64,000 bases of DNA from Lepas anatifera (Eukaryota > Arthropoda > Thecostraca > Lepadidae): the NCBI GenBank assembly GCA_034440635.1, contig JAOTON010001929.1, positions 883,501-947,500 on the forward strand, read 5' to 3'. Below are positions 1-10,752 of this stretch, piece by piece. How positions within the stretch are numbered: position 1 is the first letter of the stretch; each line of letters opens with the position of its first letter. The translations under genes were made by a program, and so were the position numbers. The notes under the pieces were generated by a model. That model did not search any database, was not told where the DNA came from, and was given only the letters and a program-made list of their open reading frames with translations.

Positions 1-258
1 TGAACCAACCTAGGTTACAGGACAATACGAAAGAGAACATGTACACCTCTCATCCTGTCACTGAGATCACTTTCCGCATATTGTCTTAAAACAGAACATT
101 TCCATGAGCAAATGTATTGTAGTATAGTGTGCTTTTACAAATATTAGCAGTTCCTCGGTGTCTGAATCTAGCAACAACTTACACACAACACGAGACATTT
201 ACCAGAATATGTGCTTCCGTAAGCTCAATTCAACGAATTTCATCAGGACGCTAAAAAG
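1..258. other. 3' flank of NRF-6-like copy A
   Basis: Downstream side of the minus-strand gene. Similarity to the other copy stops about 10 bases past the stop codon. I see no AATAAA signal on the minus strand, no ORF and no repeat. Confidence 0.5.
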
Positions 259-2712
259 CTAAGCCGTCAGCTGTTTACCGGCATGTGCTGTAGACGATTG
301 AGCACCTTTATCCAAACTATCACCTTCAAACGCCGGATTAACAACACCACCGTTTGGGGGCTCGGCATGACTCTGAAGCGGCTCCTCGGCTCTAGGTTTG
401 GGGGCAGAAGAACCAGACCGAGGCTGTGGGAAAATGATCTTCTCTAACGCAATCATGGGCGATTCAAAAGCAAGCGAGAATACTGCAGAGACGGCAAATA
501 TGATAGGAAGAGAACCTAGAAAATTATAAACTATAAATGTTTGGTCCAGGTACACGGGCATCTTATTTGTGTTCCAAAAATACTGCTGAATGTCAATATG
601 AACCAAGTAGGAGGTATAGGTCAGTCTACTGAGGGGAATGAAGGCTTTCCAGGACAAGATGTTATTTATAACGCCAGCATACCCCGTGACACACGCAAAG
701 ATAACCCAAGCCAGGCATACACACCAAGCGGTACGATTCAGCATCGCGTAGATGATGTTCTCTGATTTGGGAGGCGGGTTGGGCAGCCCGTACACGCCGT
801 ATACGATGAGGCAGGCGGTCAAGGCAGAAGTCACCCAGCCGATGGCGACGATTGGTGACGGCATGTAAATCTTCTTCCCCCGGATCTTGAAGAGGATCCA
901 ACCCGTGTAGATGCCTACCAGATACGCTCCAGCTCGGCACCAAGGCATCATGTATCTGAGGTTCTGATCGTCTCCTCCTGGAAGCCCGATCTTGTGCACA
1001 GCGGTGACCATTGCATTAATACCAGTGAAGAAGCAAACAAGAAGGATTAGCCACAGCTGGCCAAACTTCGGGAAGTACCAGAGCGGCAGCAACACTAGTG
1101 GTGAGAATACAAACATCTGCATATCGTTGGCGAGGTACCACGTCTGCCCGAGACACTGCTTGTTTCTGTGTACAAAGTTGTTGATGTACAACAAGTTTGT
1201 CCACCAGTTGTCCCGACATACTTGAGGGGTGCCATACTGGTCAATCTGACTCCAGCCCGGGCCCGAGCCAAGATGCACATAAAGTGTGGTGATGAATCCG
1301 ATGCAAAGCATCATGACCGGTGTCAGTCGGATGTAGCGGTGTACGTAGAACATGATGATGCTGAACTTTCCTCGAGTTCTCTCCATTTGGCGCATAAAAC
1401 CGTAGGCGACCAGAAGACCACTTAGCATGAAGAACGAGTCTACAGACACTGACGCATTAGCAACAGCCTCAAAAGCGACCGAGTCGAAAAATGAGAAGAC
1501 AGACGCCAAATTTCGGTTCTTGCTAAACACCGTAAACAGGTAGCCATGGCCAAGAATAACCCAGGTGTTGGAGAGGAACCGAATGCCGTGCAGACAGTTC
1601 AGGGTGTCTCCATTTGATGATGTATCCAGTAGCTTACGGCCGTTCGTATACACGGAAAAGGATCGAAACACCCGTCTCAAAGTAGGTGTTGAGGAGCGCT
1701 TCACCATGGCGTTGCAGGCAGGCCAGAAAGACTCTGGAGCATCTCTTGCGTACGTGTCCACCACGTCAATCAGCGTTCCAACCACCATGAAGAAGCCGCA
1801 CAGGGCAAGAATAACGATCATGACGATGGCTGCCGACGAGAAAGTGGTCGATTCGTCCTTTGTCTGACACAGGTCCTCGTTCGTGTAGAGGTAAGCTTTG
1901 CCTTTGAAGGCAACATATGCACCACCCATCAGCTCCTCGGCACTGCACACGGACGGTATGCAAACAGCGTAGACGAGTTGCTGCCCCTGAAGGTAAGGCA
2001 GGATTGGCAGCAAGTTCACCATGTGGTTTCGCTGGAAGACATGGGCTGGATCCGGCTGATGGGGCTGATCTCCTAAACTTCCAATGTATGTATAACAGTA
2101 TTTGCCTGAGAATTCCTCCACAACTGGATCTTGCCCTTGAATATCCGTGGCGTTAATGGTTGCCGTGATGTTCAAGCACTCGTCCCAGTTTCCAAAGGCA
2201 TTAATATTTCCCTCCAGAATTCCGTCTGGCAGTTTTCCAGTAGCGTCAAACATCTGCATAGCCCACAATTTCCTTCTGATGTTGTTGACATAAGCTTCAC
2301 TGGCCTGCATACAAGCCTTGCTGATGTTGGGACTGGCAAGAGGAGAGATGTATGGGCCCACAGCATCTCCTATTGCTAGGTCTAGGGCACTGGGTCCTTT
2401 GCTTGTGTAGCCATCTTGATCTACTTCTGTATCTAGCTCGAGACGATTTGGTTGTCTGGCACTTGGTAAGCCGGCTTGTGCTGGATCTCCAGCTTCCTGT
2501 TGTTCCTGATGAGTTTGCATTGTATAAAGAACGGTTCCCCACAGGTCGGCTCCTGGCCACCATCTGTCCGACCCCGGATCCAGGAAGCTCTGGTAGCCTC
2601 CAGCATGTGTGGTTCCGATCACAGGCACGCACAAGAAGGTCACCAGAAGCACCCACGGAATGGGCGCTCCAGCCAGAGTCATAGTGACAGCGTACGTTCC
2701 TGTTCTGAACAC
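259..2712 (-). CDS. NRF-6-like membrane acyltransferase, copy A (intact, intronless)
   Basis: An 817-residue protein of the nose-resistant-to-fluoxetine family, multi-pass membrane proteins with an acyltransferase_3 domain; in nematodes the family is linked to lipid and drug transport, and the reaction here is unknown. A hydrophobic signal segment (about residues 15-36) is followed by a luminal NRF region with paired cysteines (NISKACMQASEAY, NWDECLNI, GKYCYTYIG, VCIPSVCSAEEL). A membrane segment near residues 290-315 (AAIVMIVILALCGFF) leads into the acyltransferase core: LNCLHGIRFLSNTWVILGHG, SVDSFFMLSGLLVAYGF, YVHRYIRLTPVMM and the C-terminal LTYTSYLVHIDIQQYFW, with about ten membrane spans. 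Length fits the family. The start is the first Met; a second Met ten codons later is possible. The whole ORF has no intron, unusual for this family in animals, so a retroposed origin is possible. A near-identical inverted copy lies 2.5 kb away. Confidence 0.9.
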   Translation of the reverse strand: MFRTGTYAVTMTLAGAPIPWVLLVTFLCVPVIGTTHAGGYQSFLDPGSDRWWPGADLWGTVLYTMQTHQEQQEAGDPAQAGLPSARQPNRLELDTEVDQDGYTSKGPSALDLAIGDAVGPYISPLASPNISKACMQASEAYVNNIRRKLWAMQMFDATGKLPDGILEGNINAFGNWDECLNITATINATDIQGQDPVVEEFSGKYCYTYIGSLGDQPHQPDPAHVFQRNHMVNLLPILPYLQGQQLVYAVCIPSVCSAEELMGGAYVAFKGKAYLYTNEDLCQTKDESTTFSSAAIVMIVILALCGFFMVVGTLIDVVDTYARDAPESFWPACNAMVKRSSTPTLRRVFRSFSVYTNGRKLLDTSSNGDTLNCLHGIRFLSNTWVILGHGYLFTVFSKNRNLASVFSFFDSVAFEAVANASVSVDSFFMLSGLLVAYGFMRQMERTRGKFSIIMFYVHRYIRLTPVMMLCIGFITTLYVHLGSGPGWSQIDQYGTPQVCRDNWWTNLLYINNFVHRNKQCLGQTWYLANDMQMFVFSPLVLLPLWYFPKFGQLWLILLVCFFTGINAMVTAVHKIGLPGGDDQNLRYMMPWCRAGAYLVGIYTGWILFKIRGKKIYMPSPIVAIGWVTSALTACLIVYGVYGLPNPPPKSENIIYAMLNRTAWCVCLAWVIFACVTGYAGVINNILSWKAFIPLSRLTYTSYLVHIDIQQYFWNTNKMPVYLDQTFIVYNFLGSLPIIFAVSAVFSLAFESPMIALEKIIFPQPRSGSSAPKPRAEEPLQSHAEPPNGGVVNPAFEGDSLDKGAQSSTAHAGKQLTA

Positions 2713-2775
2713 GACTGACTAAGCATGATCTCAGTGTCCAATGCCTGGACCGATAAGATATATCGATAGTGGTAT
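2713..2775 (-). promoter_or_regulatory. Shared promoter-proximal block, copy A side
   Basis: The 60-odd bases upstream of the start match the mirror block at 5131-5195, and then similarity stops. Both contain ACTATCGAT followed by TATCTTATCGGTC, which includes a GATA-factor core (CTTATC), and a shared GAGATCATGCTTAGTCAGTCG just before the start. Conservation on both sides suggests the 5'UTR and core promoter. No TATA box is obvious. Confidence 0.45.
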
Positions 2776-2867
2776 CAGCAATGTCTACACACTTCGAAAT
2801 GTGTCAGCATTTGTGGGAGATGCAACAGAAATATATAATCGCTGTCGCATTGCGTTACCATTTATGG

Positions 2868-3038
2868 AGGCAGTGTGGTGGCAAGGACGCTCGCTCTCCA
2901 CGCATTCGACCCGGGTTCAAGGCCTCGGAGGATGACCTGAACAAGGAGCAACTGGTCTCCCGAGAAACCCTTTCAACAGGGAAAGAGTTGGCGACGCCAT
3001 ATGACTGGTCGTTGGTGCGTCGGCAGGAACGGATCCAG
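2868..3038 (+). repeat. tRNA-derived SINE, copy 1
   Basis: A tRNA-like head carries a B-box (CCCGGGTTCAAGGCC near 2908) after CTCTCCACGC. The tail GAGTTGGCGACGCCATATGA near 2987 is shared with copies at 8140, 46495 (inverted) and 56296. Boundaries are approximate. Confidence 0.6.
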
Positions 3039-3112
3039 GATTTCGCTAGGGTGGGGGTGGGGGGCAAGCCTGGGAGCAGCGAATCTACCATCTGGGGGTG
3101 GCTCTTGGTATC
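3039..3112 (+). mobile_element. hAT-type MITE fragment
   Basis: Begins with GGATCCAGGATTTCGC, the terminal motif of the GGCGGATCCAGG elements found across the window. It runs into the TTAA target of the next element. No matching right end is seen beyond 4105, so it is truncated. Confidence 0.4.
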
Positions 3113-3116
3113 TTAA

Positions 3117-4101
3117 CCTGCGCCCCACCGGGGGTCCGGCGCCACCTTCCCACCGGGGGCCATCGATGGCCCCCTCTAACTCCGAAAATATGGGCGTTAG
3201 CGCAAATCTGCAAAGTGCAATAGAAAGCTCGCGTGAATTCAGTAAGAAATTACTTCGCATGTTTTAGTGCTCAGGTCAATGGTTTGACCTCAGAGGTCAA
3301 ATTAGGTCAAGATCGGCTATTTTCACTCAAATATGCAATGATTAAGCAAACTGGGCATAACTCTTATGTCATTAGAGCTATTGAGGCCTGGTAAAGTACA
3401 TTTGATAGCAAATTGCCAGTATTTTTCTGCTATGTGGAACGTAAAGACCTCCCGCCAGTTGTTTGACCGCCAGAGGTCACCTCGTGACCTAATATGACCT
3501 GAGGTCACGAAAGGTCAAAAGTGACCTTGCCGTATATAAAATGAAAGCCAGTGACAAGACAAACACGATGGTGTTTGTTTCACTGCTCTAGCTCAATTAG
3601 GTCAAAAGTTATTGTCAAAATACTGTTTTTGACCTCTGGTGACCTTGGATGATCTTGGAAAAGTCAAAGGGCAAATATGACCCCTGGGATCCGTGAAAGG
3701 GTGCCCAAAAACGTTGTTCTGAGCAGTCTGAGTATTTGCAATCATTTTTGTGGCTTTTATATCATGAAATAGCTTTTCCCATGCTTTGTCAATGGGAGAG
3801 GTCGCCTCGTGACCTGACCTCAGGGCACGAAATCGAAAATCCCGGATATACACCTTGTAGACCCTGGAGGGTCATGGTGTGGGTTTCAATCGATCGACTT
3901 TGAAATGTGCTCGTCGAGCTCTAAAGGTGAAGTGAGATGACCTTGGTTGACCTCGTCTGGTGACCTGACCTTGGGTGACCCGGGGTAAAAATTTCAGGGA
4001 TGATGGGAAAATGATGCGTAGGGTAGGCCCTGCGCGGTGCTGCGCCTCGTTTTTTCTGCTATCCCGGAAAAACCTTAGGGGGGCCTATCCCCGTGGGGCG
4101 G
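3117..4101. mobile_element. TTAA-flanked piggyBac-like MITE, copy 1, with 19 AGGTCA half-sites
   Basis: A 985 bp non-coding element flanked by TTAA on both sides (3113-3116 and 4102-4105). The left end is CCTGCGCCCCACCGGGG and the right end CCCCGTGGGGCGG, an imperfect inverted repeat. A second copy at 56886-57908 is over 90% similar and has better ends. TTAA duplication with C-rich termini is typical of piggyBac-type elements. There is no transposase, so it is non-autonomous. Reading both strands I count 19 exact AGGTCA/TGACCT hexamers. Confidence 0.75.
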
Positions 4102-4105
4102 TTAA

Positions 4106-5130
4106 AGGGCGCTTTGTTCACACAAATTTTGTTTGTTGTCCATGTCGTTTTAAACAGCCCTAACCGAAGGAAAAATGCCAGGAAACGGCAGAATTACCCA
4201 AAGCTTAGTCACATAAATACCAATTAAACAGGGCGTCTCTGTATGGACTACTTTGGGAAGTAGAATTTGTGTATGAATGGCTTTTGTAGATTTGTAACCA
4301 GTCTTTTGTCTCCAATTTACCTTGTCTGTGCTGGGCGGGTGGTGATAAATCCACAATGTTCTACATGGGGACGATTTCTTTGACTTCAAACTCGGTCTAG
4401 AGGGAAACCAAAAGGGTAAGAAAAATGACCGTTTCAGGGGAGGTGGGGGGGGGGCAATGGTGAACTACACTTTGGCAGTGTTCCTTTGACCCAGGTCAAT
4501 ATCGTCAAGTTCAAATAAGGTCGTAACTGTCAAATCTTGGCAATGCTGGAGACTTTCTGGGAAATGCCGTGATTATGGGAAAAAGTCGAGAATACACCAA
4601 AAGCGGACTAAAGTCATAGCGGCAATGTCCCACACAATTGTCTCTGAAATTTAGGGGTCAAGGTCATTCAAGGTCAATGATCTATGAGGCAACAATTTGA
4701 CATATTCCCAATGATGATGCCCACAAATTCGAAACGACCCGGCACTGCTTGTAAGATACGATGAAGAGGGTGTTCTAAGAGTGGCTAACTATACTGGCGT
4801 ATCCAACCATTCCCATAACTTGAATCAACTTGTGAACTCTCTTGCCTCTCGTCAACATTAGCATCACCCTGTTTCGGATGTAGGAGGAGGGGGCTGGGGA
4901 TCGAGCCCCTCCGCAGGGAAATTTGTGAGTGGCAATAGTAATCGTGTAGAGTCAGAGATTATTTCAGGTAACGGTGGGGCAGAGTTGAGCCCCCTAGCCT
5001 TCTTCCGAAATCAACGGTTTGACCCGTCACTGCCAGATTCCATAAATGGCATTGCGGTTCTGGCAATAATCATATATTTATTCTTAATCTCAGACCAAGG
5101 CTGACGCATTTAAATAGAGTGGACTTTGCT
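4106..5130. other. Spacer between the two NRF-6-like genes
   Basis: No gene seen. A diverged repeat lies at 4393-4700 and the rest is unremarkable. An inward run of C/G-rich sequence (4880-5000) resembles the ends of hAT-type MITEs elsewhere, but I could not define both ends. Confidence 0.4.
4393..4700 (+). repeat. Diverged repeat related to 43545-43830
   Basis: Shares ordered blocks with the segment at 43545-43830: GACCCAGGTCAATAT against GACCTAGGTCAATAT, and GGCAATGCTGGAGA followed by GGAAAAAGTCGAGAATA against GGCCGTGCTGAGGA followed by GGAGAAAAGTCAAGAATA. It also carries GGTCAAGGTCATTCAAGGTC. Probably an old dispersed element with NR half-sites. Confidence 0.45.
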
Positions 5131-5195
5131 GATAACACTATCGATGTATCTTATCGGTCGAAAGCATTGTATGCTGAGATCATGCTTAGTCAGTC
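5131..5195 (+). promoter_or_regulatory. Shared promoter-proximal block, copy B side
   Basis: Mirror image of the block at 2713-2775: GATAACACTATCGATGTATC, then TTATCGGTC, then GAGATCATGCTTAGTCAGTCG directly before the start. Similarity begins at about 5131, which marks the edge of the inverted duplication. Confidence 0.45.
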
Positions 5196-7651
5196 GTGGT
5201 CAGGACAGAAACCTACGCTGTCATTATGACACTGGTTCGAGAGGCCCTTCCGTGGGTGCTTCTGGTGACCTTCTTGTGCGTGCCTGTGATAGCAACCACC
5301 CATGCTGGAGGCTACCAGAGCTTCCTGGATCCGGGGTCGGACAGATGGTGGCCAGGAGCCGACCTGTGGGGAACCGTTCTTTATACAATGCAAACTCATC
5401 AGGAACAACAGGAAGCTGGAGATCCAGCACAAGCCGGCTTACCAAGTGCCGGACAACCAAATCGTCTCGAGCTAGATACAGAAGTAGATCAAGATGGCTA
5501 CACAAGCAAAGGACCCAGTGCCCTAGACCTAGCAATAGGAGATGCTGTGGGCCCATACATCTCTCCTCTTGCCAGTCCCAACATCAGCAAGGCTTGTATG
5601 CAGGCCAGTGAAGCTTATGTCAACAACATCAGAAGGAAATTGTGGGCTATGCAGATGTTTGACGCTACTGGAAAAGTGCCAGATGGAATTCTGGAGGGGA
5701 ATCTTAATGCCTATGGCAACTGGGACGAGTGCTTAAACATCACGGCAACCATGAACGCCACGGATATTCAAGGGCAAGATCCAGTTGTGGAGGAATTCTC
5801 AGGCAAATACTGTTATACATACATTGGAAGTTTAGGAGATCAGCCTCGCCGGCCGGATCTAGCCCATGTCTTCCAGCGAAACCACATGGTGAACTTGCTG
5901 CCAATCCTGCCTTACCTTCAGGGGCAGCAACTCGTCTACGCTGTTTGCATGCCGTCCGTGTGCAGTGCCGAGGAGCTGATGGGTGGTGCTGATGTTGCCT
6001 TCAAAGGCAAAGCTTACCTCTACACGAACGAGGACCTGTGTCAGACAAAGGACGAATCGACCACTTTCTCGTCGGCGGCCATCGTCGTGATCGTTATTCT
6101 TGCCCTGTGCGGCATCTTCATGGTGGTTGGAACGCTGATCGACGTGGTGGACACGTACGCAAGAGATACTCCAGAGTCTTTCTGGCCTGCCTGCAACGCC
6201 ATGGTGAAGCGCACCTCAACACCTACTTTGAGACGGGTGTTTCGATCCTTTTCCGTGTATACGAACGGCCGTAAGCTACTGGATACATCATCAACTGGAG
6301 ACACCCTGAACTGTCTGCACGGCATTCGGTTCCTCTCCAATACCTGGGTTATTCTTGGCCATGGCTACCTGTTAACGTTCAGCAGGAAAAACCGGAATTG
6401 GACGTCCGTGTTCTCATTTATAGACTCGGTCGCTTTTGAGGCTGTTGTTAATGCGTCAGTGTCTGTAGACTCGTTCTTCATGCTGAGTGGTCTTCTGGTC
6501 GCCTACGGTTTTATGCGCCAAATGGAGAGAACTCGAGGAAAATTCAGCATCATCATGTTCTACGTACACCGCTACATCCGTCTGACACCGGTCATGATGT
6601 TTTGCATCGGATTCATCGCCACACTTTATGTGCATCTGGGCTCGGGCCCGGGCTGGAGTCAGATCGACCAGTATGGGAACCCTCAAGTATGTCAGGACAA
6701 CTGGTGGACAAACTTGTTGTACGTCAACAACTTGGTACACGGAGACAGGCAGTGCCTCGCGCAGACGTGGTACCTCGCCAACGACATGCAGATGTTTGTA
6801 TTCTCACCACTAGTGCTGTTACCGCTCTGGTACTTCCCCGAAGTTTGGCCAGCTGTGGATAATCCTTCTTGTTTGCTTCTTCACTGGTATTAATGCAATG
6901 GTCACCGCTGTGCACAAGATCGGGCTTCCAGGAGGAGACGATCAGAACCTCAGATACATGAGGCCCTTGGTGCCGAGCTGGGGCGTATCTGGTAGGCATC
7001 TACACCGGTTGGATCCTCTTCAAGATCCGGGGGAAGAAGATTTACATGCCGTCACCAATCGTCGCCATCGGCTGGGTGACTTCTGCCTTGACCGCCTGCC
7101 TCATCGTATACGGCGTGTACGGGCTACCTAATCCCCCTCCCAAATCAGAGAACATCATCTACGCGATGCTGAATCGTACCGCTTGGGGTGTATGCCTGGC
7201 TTGGGTTATCTTTGCGTGTGTCACGGGGTATGCTGGCGTTATAAATAACATCTTGTCCTGGAAAGCCTTCATTCCACTCAGTAGACTGACCTATACTTCC
7301 TACCTGGTTCATATTGACATCCAGGAATATTTTTGGTTCTCAAATAAGATGCCCGTGTACCTGGACCAAACATTTATAGTTTACAATTTTCTAGGTTCTC
7401 TTCCTATCATATTTGCCGTCTCTGCAGTATTCTCGCTTGCTTTTGAATCACCCATGATTGCGTTAGAGAAGATCATTTTCCCACAGCCTCGGTCTGGTTC
7501 TTCTGCCCTCAAACCTAGAGCCGAGGAGCCGCCTCAGAGTCATGTCGAGCCCTCAAATGGTGGTGTTGTTAATCCGGCGTTTGAAGGTGATGGTTTGGAC
7601 AAAGGTGCTCAATCGTCTACAGCACATGCAAGTAAACAGCTGACGGCTTAG
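5196..7651 (+). pseudogene. NRF-6-like acyltransferase, copy B, two frameshifts
   Basis: Inverted copy of the gene at 259-2712; the proteins agree at roughly 95% of positions. The first frame encodes 565 residues through the signal peptide, NRF domain and first half of the acyltransferase core, ending at a stop at 6891-6893. Against copy A there is one extra C in the run at 6836-6839 (four C against three), and a second extra base near 6963-6966 (ATGAGGCCCTTGG against ATGATGCCTTGG). The C-terminal part then stays open from 7046 to the normal stop at 7651 in the twice-shifted frame, ending with the same LTA as copy A. If real, the product loses the last half-dozen membrane spans. Both changes lengthen C runs, so a sequencing or assembly error is a serious alternative, and the otherwise clean downstream frame supports that or a very recent loss. 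Confidence 0.8.
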
Positions 7652-8139
7652 CTTTTTTCAATGTCTCGGCTAAAGTTAAACTGTACCCCGGTCTGGATGA
7701 ATAATCATATATGTCGGTAAATATAAAGTGTTGCGTGAAATTCACACTGGAGTTTAACAGAGAGTAATTGCAGCATCCACAGATAACATAAAGCCTACTG
7801 TTATCTATGCTAAGCAATAATACAAAACAATACATTTGTTTAAGCGAATGTCTTTTATGACGGTATCCTAAGCGATCTCTGCGGCAAGGTACCCGGTCCA
7901 TTGCCATTATTTGCAATGTTCTGAAAACCAGCTTGGTTTATTGTGGATGCAATTGTTTTAGGCTTCTGAACATAAGAGATTTAATAGGGCTTGGGCACCT
8001 AACATCCCCCATACTTGCGTACAAAATTCTTCTTTCAGCCCAACCGGCATTCAATTGGAAAGTTGTCTAATTAGATGAGGGAAATGTAACAAGAAGCCAA
8101 ATCCCGACCATTTTGTATGTCTAGAATGGGAGGTTTCTT

Positions 8140-8205
8140 ATCGAAGGAGAAAGAGTTGGCGACGTTATATGACCCCGGCAGTTGGTGCGTCGATAATCTC
8201 CAAAA
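8140..8205 (+). repeat. SINE tail fragment
   Basis: GAGTTGGCGACGTTATATGA followed by GTTGGTGCGTCG matches the tail of the SINE copies at 2868, 46495 and 56296. The tRNA-like head is missing. Confidence 0.5.
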
Positions 8206-8924
8206 ATTATTAATTATTGTGAGAAGGAGGTTGAAATTTAATTTGCCCCTCACATGTTTATTGGTGGCGACGCTTATGCTGCTGCAGGCGAGAGAACCGA
8301 GTCAATTTTGTCATAAAACCCGAAAATCTGAATAAAACGGATTCGAAGGAATTCCACGAACTCAGTTTCTAAGCTAACCGAGAACCAATGGAAAGAAAAT
8401 TAAAAACGTGAAATATCCAACTTCTAGCCATTTAACAGCAGCAATCAGGCAAGTCAATCATTTGCAATAAAAGTGCCGCAAAAAAATGCTCCAAAAACTA
8501 CACTAATATGTGCAATTCCATATAAGGCCTTTTAGCTGCCTGCAGCCGGCCTAGGCAGATTTTCGTGGGGGGGGGGGAGGGGCGTAGAACCGTTCGGCGC
8601 CGGAAAACACTACTGGGTGACATTTGAGAGAATTCACGAGCGCGTGGTGTTGGAAAATAATGTTGAAAATCGATAGATAATTTGTTAACTTAGAGGCTTT
8701 CAAAATCAGACCTTTATTTTGAAACGGTCGCAATCGCGCGCTCCCACCAGTTTGCCTGCACTGTAGACCGAGTGGTGATGTCATAACGTCATATAAGCAT
8801 TTTATGTCTCAAGGTCGTGAAAGTCAAGGTCAAAGGTCACATGTTAAGGCTATAGACCACGGTATTCCGGTCAGATGGTATTATTCAGTATGTCAAATGT
8901 TATGATATTGCTCCATACGACCCC

Positions 8925-9660
8925 TTAGAGTTGGCACAAGGGTCCCTAAGCTCATCGTGGGGCTCCTTATCTGGGCTGGGGCCCCTGAACTGTTACGGGG
9001 CAATCCAGGTTGTCTTGGAACCCCTGAGCTTGTGTACACACCCTGAGTTGATTTTGCTCCTCCTGAGATCGGAGTTTCGCAAGGGGCCATTGGGCTGTTC
9101 TGCGGGCCGTTTATCTTGAAGCCCACGGACTGATGTGGACCCCTGAGTTGGCACTGGAACCTCTGAGCTCTTTGGAGCCCTTTATCTGGTCTGATCCTCC
9201 TGAATTTAATGAGATGATTTGTACTGAGATGTTTTCGATCCTCTGAGTTAGTTTTGGGCCTACTCGAAGAGACCTTCACTAAGGACCCCTAATCTGTTCT
9301 AGGGCCCCTGGGAGACACTTGTACAGGATGTCCCAAACTTGGGTTTGGGGCCCCAAGCTGCCTTAGGCCCCGCATATTGGTAAGGGTCCCCAGTGCTGCT
9401 TTTGAACCCCTTAAACAGGCATGGGCTCCTTTATCTTGTCTGAGCTCCCTTGTGGCGTCTGCGGCTCCTTGAACTAGTGAGGGATCCCAGTCGGAATGGC
9501 CTCTTAGTTTTTGGGATCTTCTGAGCTCCTTCGGGGCTCCTCAGCGGGCTTGGGCTCCCTAAGTTATTGGTGGCTCCCTGAGGAGTTGATATCGATTCCC
9601 TTTGGCTGATCTTGGCACCTTAAGGTATCTAGGCCCCTAGGCTGATCTTGAAACCCATGT
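8925..9660 (+). repeat. Degenerate GC-rich satellite
   Basis: About 25 loosely similar units of roughly 28-32 bases built on CCCCTGAGTTG or CCCCTGAGCTC with a following TTTGGG-type segment. Units are strongly diverged, suggesting an old array. Its style resembles the GC-rich array in the UNC5 intron, but the core motif differs. Confidence 0.6.
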
Positions 9661-10592
9661 GTTGTTGTGTTTCCAAGTGTAAAATAATCTAGATTTGCAA
9701 GTCATGGGGTCAAAAATTTTGTTTTCTATATACATATTCCAAGGTAACTTAGAACGCTGATTCAAGAAAAAAGAACTTGAAATCTGTTGGCAATTTAAAA
9801 GCTATGGGCGTATACATGTGTGATGCATTTGTAAATGTTTTCGCCCATAACCCAATATCTCTCATAAAAACGCGCAATTGCTACCAAAGTTTATTTTTAT
9901 ATGTTTTCTCACATTTTCCTTCAGAATCTGTGCTTATAGTCAAAATTTGATAATAGATTAAAAAATGAGCCATATGTTTCAAAATTACATTTTTAACAAT
10001 GTCAAGGGAAGCGAAAAACCTATTCAAACGCCACAAATAATTTTGACATTCCCTAAAAACTCTAAAATCGTAAGTAGCTAAAATTTGCCGTCCTGACAAC
10101 GGTAGAGCGAAACATTAATTTATTTAAAACGCATTGTTCAATTGCAGTTAAATTTTGTTTTCCAAACTATAGAACTAGACCGGCCGGGTTAAAAGTTTGC
10201 CAGGTTTCCACTTGATGAGATGCATATTGGGTGAGGGAGGGACCATGGAAAACTTAACTCTATACGTACTCTCTACACACAGCATGATATGCTGACTAAA
10301 AATTACCACATTCGCGTTACCAATACAGACTTGGTACATTAAAAGCCAAAAAAGTCATCAAAGTACATAAAGCCGATTCAAAGATGTTAAACAAAAACTA
10401 GGAATATTTGAAAGAGTTTTGACACGAAATCGACGTTTCATTGGAGGTACCCGGGCACACCCAAAGAGATATAAGTTCACACACCTTAAACTAAAAAACT
10501 ATCCATACATTTCTTTTGCAGGTTTGTTTCACCCTGTAACTGATTTTCTCCTCTCGCAACTTTTCAGGTTTGTAGTAACTAGCTTCCTCGTC

Positions 10593-10752
10593 ACTTACCA
10601 CCATTCCAGCTGCCGTCTAATCTCCTCCGCACTTTGCCTGCTCTGTGGTACGTCAACACTGTCGATACAGGCTTTGGCCCTGCTCGTTAGCCGGGGCCTG
10701 CTATCCATCCGTCATGTTGGACGCCGTTTTTGGGAGGAACCGGAGACGGAAA
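10593..10752 (-). repeat. Dispersed repeat, copy 1 (inverted copy at 52709-52868)
   Basis: About 160 bp over 95% identical to the inverted copy 42 kb away, from CACTTACCACCATTCCAGC to GGAACCGGAGACGGAAATA. On the minus strand it reads as the 3' part of an exon (SAEEIRRQLEW) ending at a consensus donor GTAAGTGA. It may be a captured exon end or part of an unidentified transposon gene. Confidence 0.6.
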
